44,200 nucleotides of DNA from Syntrophomonadaceae bacterium (GTDB lineage Bacteria; Bacillota; Dethiobacteria; DTU022), in contig PWYU01000122.1 in assembly GCA_003567725.1 (NCBI GenBank), forward strand, positions 1 through 44,200. Reading direction: 5' to 3'. Below the pieces are notes generated by a model. The model saw only the letters and a program-made list of their open reading frames with translations. It did not search any database and had not been told where the DNA came from. Below, in pieces: positions 17,410 to 26,076 of the stretch. Made by a program: the position numbers and the translations under genes. Position 1 is the first letter of the stretch, and the number at the start of each line of letters is the position of its first letter.

Positions 17410-18246
17410 ATGCCGGAAACAGCAGGTAATTTTCTACTGCATCAAGTTCATAACGGCCTGGCTTTTTTGCAAGCCCCCCTGTTTGCGGATACCGGCCGGA
17501 TAGATCATGCTTTTTCCACCCGTTTGGGCGGTGTCAGCACCGGTTATCTGGCCAGCCTCAATACCGCCTTTCATGTCGGCGACGCTGATGAAAATGTCCT
17601 GGAAAACCGCCGTATTTTTTTCAATTACTTTCAATACGATTATCGAACCCTGGTTTCATCTGTCCAGGTTCACGGCACCGGCATCCAGGTTTTCGATCAA
17701 ACAAACAGCGGCGAAGGAGCGTTCCCCGCAGGGAACCGCAGCCGGTGTGATGCCCTGGTGACTGCAGTGCCGGGCGTACCGCTTACCGCTTATTCCGCGG
17801 ACTGCCAGTTGATCTATTTCGCGTATTTGGAGAATAAACCGCTGGTTGCCCTCGCTCACGCAGGTTGGAAGGGAACACTGGGCAATATTGGAGGCAAGGT
17901 GATAAAATACCTGAAAGAGCATTTTTCGGTTCGGCCGGAACGGCTTCTAATCGGGCTGGGGCCGGTGGTCTGCCGGTCCTGCTACCTGGTAGATAAGGAA
18001 GTAGCTGTTAAGTTTCAGGAGGCTGGTTGGTCTAAAAAACCTTATTTAGAGCGCTCTCAAGCGACAGGGTATTATCTTGATCTTAATGCAATCAATCTTG
18101 AACAGCTGCGCAGGGCAGGAGTAAAAGATCATAATATTGCTGTTAACTGCTGGTGTACCTCCTGCTCGCCGGAACTGTTTTACTCTTACCGCCGGGATAA
18201 AGGATCTACAGGCAGGATGCTTGGTTTTATTGCCCTGAATGGTTAA
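17410..18246 (+). CDS. pgeF: Purine nucleoside phosphorylase / peptidoglycan editing factor PgeF (YlmD/YfiH family)
   Basis: Multicopper-oxidase-fold protein of the YfiH family, which includes purine nucleoside phosphorylases and a factor that prevents L-Ser misincorporation into peptidoglycan. It is 278 residues. Metal-ligand positions are visible as H88 (QVHG), C132 (ADCQL) and H150 (AHAGWKGT). The ATG at 17410 lies 6 bases after GGAGGG; upstream in-frame codons back to 17323 overlap nrdG and lack a ribosome-binding site. It begins the ylm-type division block. Confidence 0.9.
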   Translation: MPETAGNFLLHQVHNGLAFLQAPLFADTGRIDHAFSTRLGGVSTGYLASLNTAFHVGDADENVLENRRIFFNYFQYDYRTLVSSVQVHGTGIQVFDQTNSGEGAFPAGNRSRCDALVTAVPGVPLTAYSADCQLIYFAYLENKPLVALAHAGWKGTLGNIGGKVIKYLKEHFSVRPERLLIGLGPVVCRSCYLVDKEVAVKFQEAGWSKKPYLERSQATGYYLDLNAINLEQLRRAGVKDHNIAVNCWCTSCSPELFYSYRRDKGSTGRMLGFIALNG

Positions 18247-18279
18247 ACTCCCATGTTTTGATACCGGAGGATGATGGGC

Positions 18280-19461
18280 TTGAAAAAGAAAGATCCCAAA
18301 AAAATCAAAAAAGCTAAACAGCGGTTTGAAGTTCACAGCGGTAAAGGGCGAAGGTTTGACCTGTCCCGTTTGAAAAAGGGTTTTGTTTATTATGTCCTAT
18401 TGCTGCTGGCCCTGGTTGTGATTGTACAGGTGGGATATCACTGGCTGGGAGAGCAATTTCTGGCCTGGCGCCTTCAAGTAATTACTGCCAGCTATGGGGT
18501 ATTGGAACAAAATAAAGTGGTGCAGGGGGTGGTTACCCGCTCTGAAAAAGTAATCACTGCTCCTGCCAGTGGGGTAATCCTGGAATTATCTGAACCCGGT
18601 AAAAGAGTTTCAGTGGGAAAGGAACTGGCGCAACTTGGTGTCCTGCCCGATATTGAAATTCCTGAAGCAGGACAGGAAGAAGAAGGGCCGCTACTAGAAA
18701 ATCAGGACCAGGAAAATGCAGGCCTGGCAAACGATAATGGTCTCGGAATGAATATTAACCCGGAAGATGAAGAACAGGAAAACGAAACATTGGAAAAACC
18801 GGCCTTAATTGAATTCAAACCGGAAGATTTTATAGAAATTATAACCATCGAGAGCGAACAATCCGGCCTCTTATCATATTATATTGACGGCATGGAAAAC
18901 CGGGAAGGGCCTTTTTACCTGGCAATAGAAGATTATAGTGATGATGATTTAGAGGGTAATATTACTGCTGAAGATGATCTGGTTAAGGCCGGAAAACCGA
19001 TTATGAAAATTATAGATAACTGGAACTGGTATTATAATATTATTTTACCTTTGCACCCCGGTCGTTCGATTGCCTTGGAAGAAGAAGTAGAGCTTGTTTT
19101 TAAGTTTGCGCCCGGTGAAAATGTCCGGGCTGAACTGGCCCGTTCTGAAATTGACAATGATAAAAGAGAAGTCAGGCTGTCTTATCTGATTGAAAGGCAG
19201 CTTCCCGGCTTTGATCAAGCTCGCCTGGCAGAGGCTACCTTGATATACGTGAGAAAAGAAGGCGTTATTATCCCTGCTGAGGCGGTTTTTGAGAAAGATC
19301 AAACCACCGGTATTTATATTAATCAAGGTGGCAGAGTGGTTTTTCAACCGGTTACAGTGACTGGGCGTCAGGAAGATCAGGTTATGGTTGAAAACTTAGA
19401 GCCTAACAGCCTTGTAATTACGCGCCATGAAATGGTGGAAGAAGGGCGCAGGTTAAACTAA
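18280..19461 (+). CDS. Membrane-anchored HlyD-like protein of unknown function
   Basis: It has a lysine-rich cytoplasmic N-terminus of about 28 residues, one membrane segment (about 30-50), then an extracytoplasmic region. VTRSEKVITAPASGVILEL and the following glycine-rich stretch resemble a biotinyl-lipoyl-like half of membrane-fusion proteins. A highly acidic linker follows (about 128-180), then a beta-rich second half ending in a typical adaptor strand pattern (GIYINQGGRVVFQPVTVTG). No ABC or RND transporter gene lies nearby, so an efflux role is not supported. GGAGG (18266-18270) fits the TTG at 18280 (9 bases) better than ATG 18271 or 18274. Its place between pgeF and ylmE suggests a cell-division or envelope role; this is inference. 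Confidence 0.75.
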   Translation: MKKKDPKKIKKAKQRFEVHSGKGRRFDLSRLKKGFVYYVLLLLALVVIVQVGYHWLGEQFLAWRLQVITASYGVLEQNKVVQGVVTRSEKVITAPASGVILELSEPGKRVSVGKELAQLGVLPDIEIPEAGQEEEGPLLENQDQENAGLANDNGLGMNINPEDEEQENETLEKPALIEFKPEDFIEIITIESEQSGLLSYYIDGMENREGPFYLAIEDYSDDDLEGNITAEDDLVKAGKPIMKIIDNWNWYYNIILPLHPGRSIALEEEVELVFKFAPGENVRAELARSEIDNDKREVRLSYLIERQLPGFDQARLAEATLIYVRKEGVIIPAEAVFEKDQTTGIYINQGGRVVFQPVTVTGRQEDQVMVENLEPNSLVITRHEMVEEGRRLN

Positions 19462-19494
19462 AACTCATCTTAAACTGGAAAGGAAAGAAGTCAT

Positions 19495-20163
19495 TTGCTG
19501 GCTGAAAATTATCACCAGATTAAAGCAACTATTGAAAAAGCTGCCTGTAAGGTGGGGCGTAACCCCCGGGAGATCAAACTTATAGCCGTTACTAAAAGCG
19601 CCTCCCTGGAAGATACACAAAAAGCGGCTGAACTGGGGATTAAAAACTTTGGGGTGAACAGGGTTCAGGAAGAAACTGCTAAAGTGGAAAGTTTGCCCGG
19701 TGTAAACTGGCATTTCATCGGCCATTTACAGAGAAACAAGGTTAAGTACATTATGCCTCTATACGCCATGGTTCAAACTCTTGATCGCCTTTCTTTAGCC
19801 CGGGAACTGCAGCGCTGGGCTGAAAAAAATGAACGAGAAATTGATGTTTTGATTCAGGTTAATATATCTGGTGAAGATAGCAAATTTGGCCTGGCTCCTC
19901 AAGAAGTTAGCTCCTTCCTGGATCAAGCCCAAAGCTTTAAGCGCCTTAACATAAAAGGGTTAATGGCCATGGCTGCTTTTGTAGACGATCCTGAAGAAGC
20001 CCGGCTTTATTTTCGGCAGCTGCGCCAGCTACGGGATGAAAATGTTTCAAAGGGGTTAGCTTTACCTGAACTGTCAATGGGTATGACCAATGATTATGCT
20101 GTGGCCATTGAGGAAGGGGCAACCATGGTTCGTGTTGGCAGGGCCCTGTTTGGTTGGAAGTGA
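19495..20163 (+). CDS. ylmE: PLP homeostasis protein (YggS/YlmE family)
   Basis: Single-domain, fold-type III PLP-binding protein of 222 residues, involved in pyridoxal phosphate and amino-acid homeostasis rather than a known reaction. The PLP lysine is K34 in AVTKS. Other family blocks are HFIGHLQRNKVK, NISGEDSKFGL and LSMGMTNDYAVAIEEGATMVRVGRALFG. The usually conserved Glu in FGENRVQE is Val here (V54). The TTG start follows AAGGAAAG. sepF usually comes next in Firmicutes, but only about 80 bases separate this gene from yggT. Confidence 0.93.
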   Translation: MLAENYHQIKATIEKAACKVGRNPREIKLIAVTKSASLEDTQKAAELGIKNFGVNRVQEETAKVESLPGVNWHFIGHLQRNKVKYIMPLYAMVQTLDRLSLARELQRWAEKNEREIDVLIQVNISGEDSKFGLAPQEVSSFLDQAQSFKRLNIKGLMAMAAFVDDPEEARLYFRQLRQLRDENVSKGLALPELSMGMTNDYAVAIEEGATMVRVGRALFGWK

Positions 20164-20250
20164 TTATGTTATATTATAAAAGAATAGCGTTGTAGCTGAA
20201 CAATCTGGTTATAGCCTTAACAACAGTCCAAGAGAAAGCAGGTGATGATT

Positions 20251-20544
20251 ATGACCCTCATCGCTGAAGGGTTATTGGTTTTTGTGCGTATATACTATTT
20301 TATCATTCTTGGCAGGATTATAATGTCATGGTTTATGATGGGAGCAGGGGGAGGAATGGGTAACGAAACGGTTTCTTCCATATACGGTGTCTTATACGGT
20401 CTAACTGAGCCGCTGCTGGCCCCACTGCGCAAGGTTTTACCTGCGGTGAAGATGGGTATGGGATACCTGGATCTTTCACCTATTGTCCTGTTAATATTGG
20501 TGAGAATAGTTCAGCAGATTATCATAAATTACCTCTCTTATTAA
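20251..20544 (+). CDS. yggT: YggT/YlmG-family membrane protein
   Basis: Small membrane protein of 97 residues with two hydrophobic segments: the N-terminal half (VFVRIYYFIILGRIIMSWF) and the C-terminal half (PIVLLILVRIVQQIIINYL). Between them lies the family motif LTEPLLAPLRKVLP. The family is linked to osmotic tolerance and envelope or division context, but its biochemical role is unknown. AGGTGAT (20240-20246) pairs well with the anti-Shine-Dalgarno and fits ATG 20251; GTG 20242 and ATG 20245 are in-frame alternatives inside it. Confidence 0.9.
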   Translation: MTLIAEGLLVFVRIYYFIILGRIIMSWFMMGAGGGMGNETVSSIYGVLYGLTEPLLAPLRKVLPAVKMGMGYLDLSPIVLLILVRIVQQIIINYLSY

Positions 20545-20560
20545 GGCAGGAGGTTGATAA

Positions 20561-21328
20561 ATGAACTGGGTATCTTCCCTTAGTGAGGAAGAAATAAAAT
20601 GGCAAGAGCATTTTACCCGTAAGTTGGATGAAGTGGAGGGTAAGAGCACTTTTACTACTGCTTTTTTAGATCCGCGGCAATTCGAACTGGCTGAAGCGGC
20701 CCTGCGTGGCAGAAGCGATCTTGCATATACCGTTTACGGGGGATATCCTGAAGCGGAAAGAAAGGTTCTCCATATTTACCCGGCGCAGCATCAGGGGTCC
20801 CTTCCGTCTTTAAAAGCAGTGCTTGTGGAATGGTCCCGGAGCAAGGAAAAACTCGGCCATCGAGATTTACTGGGAGCTGTTCTCGCCCTGGGTTTAAAAA
20901 GAGATCAGGTTGGCGACATCGCCATGCTCGATGATTTTCGGGCAGCAATCATGGTGCTTCAAGCCAGGGCAGAATTCATCATTTCCAACCTGGACCAGGT
21001 TGGACGGGTGCCAGTTAACTGCTCTGTTGAAGAACCTGGCCGGCTCAATCTAAGTCAAAAGAACGGCAAAGAAATAAAAGGGACAGTAGCCAGTCTACGG
21101 GTAGATTCACTGCTTTCGCTGGGCTTCGGCCTTTCCAGATCCAGGGTAGTTCGTTTAATCAGGGGAGGGCTGGTTGTAGTTAACTGGCGGCCAATCACCT
21201 CACCCTCCCTGCAGGTCAAAGAGGGCGATCAAATATCCTTAAGAGGCCGTGGCCGGATAGTGGTGGACCGGGTTGAAGGCGAAACCAGAAAAGGCAGGAT
21301 GCACCTGAAACTAAAAAAATATAACTGA
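20561..21328 (+). CDS. ylmH: S4-domain RNA-binding protein YlmH
   Basis: 255 residues. The N-terminal region is the YlmH domain (about 1-80). The middle has the GHRDLLGAVLALGLKRDQVGDI block, and a C-terminal S4 RNA-binding domain spans about 180-240 (LLSLGFGLSRSRVVRLIRGGLVVVN in two parts). In Bacillus, YlmH binds stalled large-subunit peptidyl-tRNA complexes and can act in ribosome-associated quality control, which links it to the rqcH gene at 27861-29597. It lies between yggT and divIVA as in other Firmicutes. Confidence 0.92.
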   Translation: MNWVSSLSEEEIKWQEHFTRKLDEVEGKSTFTTAFLDPRQFELAEAALRGRSDLAYTVYGGYPEAERKVLHIYPAQHQGSLPSLKAVLVEWSRSKEKLGHRDLLGAVLALGLKRDQVGDIAMLDDFRAAIMVLQARAEFIISNLDQVGRVPVNCSVEEPGRLNLSQKNGKEIKGTVASLRVDSLLSLGFGLSRSRVVRLIRGGLVVVNWRPITSPSLQVKEGDQISLRGRGRIVVDRVEGETRKGRMHLKLKKYN

Positions 21329-21456
21329 TCCGGCAGGAATAGTTCTTCACCTGTCGAACTTTTCCATGTATTTTAAAATTTTTTATAGTGGATTTGTAAG
21401 ACCTTATTTCCGGTAAAAGCCGGTATGCATTAAAAATTTATTGAGGAGGGTTAGCA
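21329..21456 (+). other. Gap between ylmH and divIVA
   Basis: 128 bases without a gene. The central part is AT-rich and contains a TAAAAT at about 21374-21379, but I see no well-spaced -35 box. A short CCGG-TAAAAG-CCGG inverted repeat lies near 21410. GAGGAGG just before 21457 is the divIVA ribosome-binding site. A separate divIVA promoter is possible but not shown. Confidence 0.4.
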
Positions 21457-22356
21457 ATGACTATTACCCCGATGGATATACAAAACAAAGAATTTGAAAG
21501 GTCCTTTCGAGGTTATGATATCGAAGATGTAGATGAATTCTTAGATCGCGTAGCAAAAGATTTAGAGCAGCTGGCAAGAGAGAATATGGAACTAAAGGAA
21601 AAGCTTGATCAGCTCCAGGATAAAAATAAAAACTACCGTAAATTAGAAGAAACGATGCATAACGCTATTGTTGTGGCCCAGGAAACGGCTGAAGAAGTTA
21701 AACAAAATGCCAAGCGTGAAGCTGATTTAATCAGGAGAGAAGCTGAAAAAGAAGCCCAGAGAATAATCGATGATGCTCGTTACCGATCCAGCAAGATCAT
21801 GTCGGAGCAGGAAGAATTATTTAAGCAGGCCCGGGTTTTTAAAATGCGTTTCCGCTCATTTATTGAAGCTCAGCTTTCCACCCTGGAAAATGAGGACTGG
21901 CTACTGGAAGCCCATGAAGATCAAGTTAAAGATAACTACAAGCGAAATTATGAATCTCGAAGCAGCCATGATCATGCCGCCGGTTTTGAAAAGACAGCAT
22001 CTGATCCTGACATTTCCAGAAGTTTTCAAAATTCGGAACCGGAATTTAAAGAAGACTTTGAATCCAGGGCTGCATATGATGCTAAACCTGATTTTAATGA
22101 AGATCCAGATTTTGGATACAGCCCTGATGAACAAACCATGTCTGGCCCTGATTTAAAACCTGGCTCTGGGCCCCGTAACGATCTGGAGGCCACACCTGAT
22201 TTTGATTTTAAACCTGACTTTGATCCAAAGCCTGATTTTGATCCAAAACCTGACTTTGATCCAAAATACAATTTTGAAACGACCCGGCAATTCGATAAAA
22301 AGAAAGATTTTAAATCTAAGCGTGATTATGATTTCGATAACGACCCTGACTTATAG
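21457..22356 (+). CDS. divIVA: Cell division/polarity protein DivIVA with a long acidic repeat tail
   Basis: 299 residues, much longer than the roughly 160-230 typical of the family. The N-terminal lipid-binding domain is clear (TITPMDIQNKEFERSFRGYD, then DVDEFLDRV), followed by a coiled coil to about residue 130. The last 130 or so residues are low-complexity, rich in Asp, Phe, Pro and Lys, and include four PDFxxK units at 22195-22266. DivIVA binds negatively curved membrane at the septum and poles. The tail has no match I recognise and is probably disordered. It lies between ylmH and the T-box of ileS. Confidence 0.92.
   Translation: MTITPMDIQNKEFERSFRGYDIEDVDEFLDRVAKDLEQLARENMELKEKLDQLQDKNKNYRKLEETMHNAIVVAQETAEEVKQNAKREADLIRREAEKEAQRIIDDARYRSSKIMSEQEELFKQARVFKMRFRSFIEAQLSTLENEDWLLEAHEDQVKDNYKRNYESRSSHDHAAGFEKTASDPDISRSFQNSEPEFKEDFESRAAYDAKPDFNEDPDFGYSPDEQTMSGPDLKPGSGPRNDLEATPDFDFKPDFDPKPDFDPKPDFDPKYNFETTRQFDKKKDFKSKRDYDFDNDPDL
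22195..22266 (+). repeat. 18-base tandem repeat in the divIVA tail
   Basis: Four 18-base units at 22195-22212, 22213-22230, 22231-22248 and 22249-22266 encode PDFDFK, PDFDPK, PDFDPK and PDFDPK. The last three units differ only at C/T or A/G third positions, so amino acids are kept while the DNA drifts. Confidence 0.85.
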
Positions 22357-22396
22357 GTTGTAAGCAGGCTGATATTCTTAACAGCCGGAGCAGATA

Positions 22397-22425
22397 TTGA
22401 TTTTATGACAGTATCATGCTAAAAT
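22397..22425 (+). promoter_or_regulatory. Promoter of the ileS T-box leader
   Basis: TTGATT (22397-22402) and TAAAAT (22420-22425) are separated by 17 bases, with an extended -10 TG at 22417-22418. The expected start is near 22432, just before T-box stem I. Confidence 0.75.
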
Positions 22426-22429
22426 CTTT

Positions 22430-22687
22430 TTCACAAGCTGTGAACGGGACAGCGAAGCAGGTAGTAGGCCTGTTCAGAGAGCTGGAGCAAGGTGAGATTC
22501 CGGCCGGGCTGCTCTGCTGAAGATCACCCGGGAGCTTCCGCCCGAATTCAGACAGACGAAAAAAGTAGGCGCGGACGGCAGCCACCGTTACAGGCTTATA
22601 ATAAGCAGCCTCACAGGATGCCTGTGCGGCCATTAGGGTGGTACCGCGGGAGAAATCTCGTCCCTGTCCAGGGACGATTTTTTATTT
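22430..22687 (+). promoter_or_regulatory. T-box riboswitch, isoleucine-specific, upstream of ileS
   Basis: A tRNA-sensing leader that lets transcription continue when uncharged tRNA-Ile binds. The 15-base T-box motif at 22635-22649 starts AGGGTGGTACCGCGG. Its UGGU (22639-22642) can pair with an ACCA acceptor end, matching the A73 discriminator of tRNA-Ile. A probable specifier codon ATC is at 22523-22525 within GAAGATCACC. The terminator at 22659-22687 competes with the antiterminator that contains the T-box motif. The stem I boundary is approximate. Confidence 0.93.
22659..22687 (+). terminator. T-box-controlled intrinsic terminator
   Basis: CGTCCCTG (22659-22666) pairs perfectly with CAGGGACG (22669-22676) and is followed by ATTTTTTATTT. 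It is the OFF structure of the ileS leader. Confidence 0.93.
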
Positions 22688-22694
22688 ATAACGT

Positions 22695-22747
22695 AACTGC
22701 GCAACCTGCTGAAGAAAGCTGAAGCGAGCGCAGTTTTCTTCAGCAGG
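22695..22747 (+). repeat. Interleaved inverted repeats between T-box and ileS
   Basis: Arm A, AACTGCGC (22695-22702), is complementary to GCGCAGTT (22728-22735). Arm B, CCTGCTGAAGAAA (22705-22717), is complementary to TTTCTTCAGCAGG (22735-22747). The order A-B-A'-B' means the two helices either form a pseudoknot or exclude each other. The element lies after the T-box terminator and before the ileS ribosome-binding site, so only read-through transcripts contain it. Confidence 0.7.
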
Positions 22748-22820
22748 CAACCGTAATTGAATCTAGCTGAGCAGATATTTTATAACTTAATATGCTAACT
22801 TAAATGGAGGAGAAGAAGAA

Positions 22821-25595
22821 ATGGACTACCGGGATACTTTAAACCTGCCCCAGACTGAATTTCCGATGCGGGCTAAACTACCGCAGCGTGAACCGGAGAT
22901 GCTTGAATTCTGGGAGAAGATTGACATCAACAAACTGGCACGCGAAAACCGTAAAGGAGCGCCCAGTTATATTTTGCATGACGGACCGCCTTACGCAAAT
23001 GGCGATATTCACATGGGGACTGCTTTAAATAAAGTCCTTAAAGACATTATCAATAAATATAAAAGCATGCGGGGCTTTGATTGTCCTTATGTTCCGGGCT
23101 GGGATACGCACGGCCTGCCTATTGAGCACCAGATCATCAAAACCAAAAAGCTTAACCGCAAAGAAATTGGCGATCTTGAATTTCGGAAAATGTGCCATGA
23201 ATATGCTCTGGAATATGTTGATATTCAAAGAGAACAGTTTAAGCGCCTGGGGGTCAGGGGAGACTGGGAAAATCCTTATCTCACCCTTGCTCCTGAGTTT
23301 GAAGGCCGCCAGATTAAAGTTTTTGGGGCCATGGCAGAACGGGGCTATATCTATAAAGGAATGCGCCCAGTCTACTGGTGTGCCAGCTGTGAAACAGCCC
23401 TGGCTGAAGCAGAAATTGAATATGGCAATAAAGTGTCTGATTCTATTTACGTAAAATTTCCATTCCTCGACGACAAGGGCCTTTTTGGCGGTGTGGAAAA
23501 CACCCACTGCTTGATCTGGACTACCACTGCCTGGACTATTCCGGCTAACCTGGCCATTGTCCTTCATCCGGAGCTTGATTATGTCCTGGTGGAAGCCGGA
23601 GGGGAAAAATACTTACTGGCCGAAGGGTTGTTGGCAGAGGTATCCCATCTGGCCGGATCTGCACAACCCTGGCCAATTTTAAAACGCTTCAAAGGCAGTG
23701 AGTTGAACGGACTGACCTGCCACCATCCCCTTTATGACCGGGAGTCAATTTTGCTTTTGGGAGAACATGTTACTCTTGAACAGGGAACCGGCTGTGTCCA
23801 TACAGCTCCCGGCCACGGGCATGAGGACTTTTTCGTTGGGCAGGCCAATAACCTGCCTGTCTTAAGCCCATTGAACGACAGAGGCATTTTTACCGAAGAA
23901 GCCGGCCAGTATGCCGGAATGTATTATGAAAAGGGCGGAAAGCAGGTAATCGAAGATTTAGATCAAAGCGGGGCTCTGCTTAAAACTATCCCCGTTGAGC
24001 ACCAGTATCCCAACTGCTGGCGCTGTAAATTGCCCGTACTGTACCGCGCTACCGAGCAGTGGTTTGCCTCTATAGACGGTTTCCGCCAGGATGCCCTTAA
24101 TGCTATCAATAAGGTCAACTGGATTCCCAGGTGGGGCGAAGAACGGATTTACAATATGATCTCCGAACGGCAGGACTGGTGTATATCCCGTCAGCGGGTA
24201 TGGGGAGTGCCCATTCCCATCTTTTACTGTACCAGCTGTGATGCCCACCTGATCAATAAAGACATCATTGAAGCGGTTAGCGACCTGTTTTCAAAGGAAG
24301 GATCTGATGCCTGGTTTGCTAAAGAGGCACCTGAAATCCTTCCCGAAGGGACCACCTGTCCTGCCTGCGGGCAAGGTGGTTTCAGGAAAGAAACCGATAC
24401 CATGGATGTCTGGTTCGACTCCGGATCCAGCCATGATGCGGTTCTTGAAACCAGGCCGGAACTGAGCTGGCCATCCGACCTTTACCTGGAGGGCAGCGAT
24501 CAATACCGGGGCTGGTTTCATTCTTCCCTGCTCACGGCTGTAGCGACCAGGGGTGAACCGCCTTATAAATCGGTGCTCAGCCATGGCTGGGTGGTTGATG
24601 GTGAAGGCAAAAAAATGTCGAAATCGCTGGGCAACGTTATTGCGCCTGAGCATATTATCAAGCAGTATGGGGCAGATATCCTGCGGTTGTGGGTTTCATC
24701 GGCCGATTTTACCCATGATATTCATCTATCAGAAAACATTCTCAAGCAGTTGATCGAAGTATACCGGAAAATCCGCAACACCACCCGTTTCCTGCTGGCC
24801 GGCTGTTTTGATTATAATCCCGACAGTGCTTCTGTTGATTACAGTGCAATGGAAGAGCTAGATCGCTGGGCGCTGTACCGCCTGGCAAAACTGCGTGAAA
24901 AGGTGACTGGAGCATACGAGAATTATGAATATCACCAGTTTTTCCATGCCCTTCACAATTTCTGTGTTGTGGATATGAGCAATTTTTACCTGGATATTAT
25001 CAAGGACCGTTTATACTGCTCTGCGCCAGATGATCACGGCCGTCGCTCCGCCCAGACAGTTTTATATATTGTTCTGGAACACCTGGTAGTAATGATGTCG
25101 CCCATTCTGAGCTTTACAGCCGAAGAGTTATGGCAGCATTTACCGGCCCGGAAACAGCAAAGTGTGCAGCTGGCCGATTGGCCCGAACCTGATCCGGCCT
25201 GGCTTGATGAAGATTTAGGCCGCCGCTGGCAGACTTTCCTTGAAGTGCGAGAAGAAGTTACCTGGGCCTTGGAACAGGCCCGAAAAGATAAAGTAATCGG
25301 CGGTTCCCTGGAAGGTTCGGTAACCCTCTGGGCTGATGAATCCCTTTATGAGCAGCTGCAGTATTTTAGAGACCAGCTGCCCCAGCTTTTTATAGTTTCT
25401 GAAGCCCGGCTGCTGCCGGATAAAGCGAACGCTCCTTCCGCTGCCGTAGATGGGCAGCGTATGCCGGTTAAAATTCTGGTCGAAAAAACCGGTGGTGAAA
25501 AATGCCCCCGCTGCTGGATCTACAGTGACTCAGGGCAGGAACTTTGCTCCCGCTGCAGTGAAGTAACTGAGCGCCTTAATGTTGATGCCCAATAA
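22821..25595 (+). CDS. ileS: Isoleucyl-tRNA synthetase
   Basis: Class I aminoacyl-tRNA synthetase of 924 residues, the usual bacterial length. The HIGH-type motif is GDIHMG (61-66) and KMSKS is at 598-602. The CP1 editing domain lies between them (WTTTAWTIPANLA region). The tRNA-binding C-terminus ends with a zinc finger, CPRC and CSRC, as in the Bacillus and E. coli type. Expression is governed by the isoleucine T-box upstream. Confidence 0.98.
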   Translation: MDYRDTLNLPQTEFPMRAKLPQREPEMLEFWEKIDINKLARENRKGAPSYILHDGPPYANGDIHMGTALNKVLKDIINKYKSMRGFDCPYVPGWDTHGLPIEHQIIKTKKLNRKEIGDLEFRKMCHEYALEYVDIQREQFKRLGVRGDWENPYLTLAPEFEGRQIKVFGAMAERGYIYKGMRPVYWCASCETALAEAEIEYGNKVSDSIYVKFPFLDDKGLFGGVENTHCLIWTTTAWTIPANLAIVLHPELDYVLVEAGGEKYLLAEGLLAEVSHLAGSAQPWPILKRFKGSELNGLTCHHPLYDRESILLLGEHVTLEQGTGCVHTAPGHGHEDFFVGQANNLPVLSPLNDRGIFTEEAGQYAGMYYEKGGKQVIEDLDQSGALLKTIPVEHQYPNCWRCKLPVLYRATEQWFASIDGFRQDALNAINKVNWIPRWGEERIYNMISERQDWCISRQRVWGVPIPIFYCTSCDAHLINKDIIEAVSDLFSKEGSDAWFAKEAPEILPEGTTCPACGQGGFRKETDTMDVWFDSGSSHDAVLETRPELSWPSDLYLEGSDQYRGWFHSSLLTAVATRGEPPYKSVLSHGWVVDGEGKKMSKSLGNVIAPEHIIKQYGADILRLWVSSADFTHDIHLSENILKQLIEVYRKIRNTTRFLLAGCFDYNPDSASVDYSAMEELDRWALYRLAKLREKVTGAYENYEYHQFFHALHNFCVVDMSNFYLDIIKDRLYCSAPDDHGRRSAQTVLYIVLEHLVVMMSPILSFTAEELWQHLPARKQQSVQLADWPEPDPAWLDEDLGRRWQTFLEVREEVTWALEQARKDKVIGGSLEGSVTLWADESLYEQLQYFRDQLPQLFIVSEARLLPDKANAPSAAVDGQRMPVKILVEKTGGEKCPRCWIYSDSGQELCSRCSEVTERLNVDAQ

Positions 25596-25613
25596 GAAGC
25601 GGGAGGGAATCGT

Positions 25614-26075
25614 TTGCGCAGTTTGCTTATTGTTGTTTGTTCAATTATGATTGTTGATCAGCTTACCAAGCAGCTGGTGAAATCGATGATGGAACTGGGA
25701 CAATCGATCCCTGTGATCAGCAACTTTTTATACTTTACCTATGTGCGTAACCCGGGTGCCGCCTTTGGGATGTTTCCCTACCAGACTGCTTTTTTTATAG
25801 CTATTACCCTGGTGGTTGCTATCCTGATCCTCTATTATTATCGTTTTCTTTCTGAAGATCATAAGTGGATGCGCATGGGATTGGCCCTTCAGCTTGGTGG
25901 AGCGCTGGGCAATCTTATCGACCGGGTTACTTCTGCTTACGTGATTGACTTTATTAATTTCACAATCTGGCCGCCAGTGTTCAACCTGGCTGATACAGCG
26001 ATCGTAATTGGTATAGGAATTTTCCTGGTTGCTTTTTGGCGTGAACTCAACCTGCAAGAGGAGAGGAGTTTATAA
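25614..26075 (+). CDS. lspA: Lipoprotein signal peptidase LspA
   Basis: Membrane aspartic protease that removes signal peptides from prolipoproteins after Lgt has acted. It is 153 residues with four hydrophobic segments. The catalytic aspartates are D103 (GNLIDR) and D127 (FNLADTA); RNPGAAFG is also present. The TTG start at 25614 lies behind GGAGG with 7 bases of spacing. It is followed directly by lgt, so the two lipoprotein maturation steps are co-expressed. Confidence 0.96.
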   Translation: MRSLLIVVCSIMIVDQLTKQLVKSMMELGQSIPVISNFLYFTYVRNPGAAFGMFPYQTAFFIAITLVVAILILYYYRFLSEDHKWMRMGLALQLGGALGNLIDRVTSAYVIDFINFTIWPPVFNLADTAIVIGIGIFLVAFWRELNLQEERSL

Positions 26076-26076
26076 C

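Noticed and set aside
18280-19461. Efflux pump adaptor function for the HlyD-like protein
   Set aside because: No RND, MFS or ABC partner nearby, and the context is cell division; only fold resemblance is supported.
22195-22266. CRISPR-like array from the 18-base tandem units
   Set aside because: Units are contiguous without spacers, in frame, and encode PDFDPK repeats of DivIVA.
22026-22271. Minus-strand glycine/serine-repeat ORF (GSKSGF units)
   Set aside because: It is the antisense shadow of the divIVA repeats, with no ribosome-binding site.
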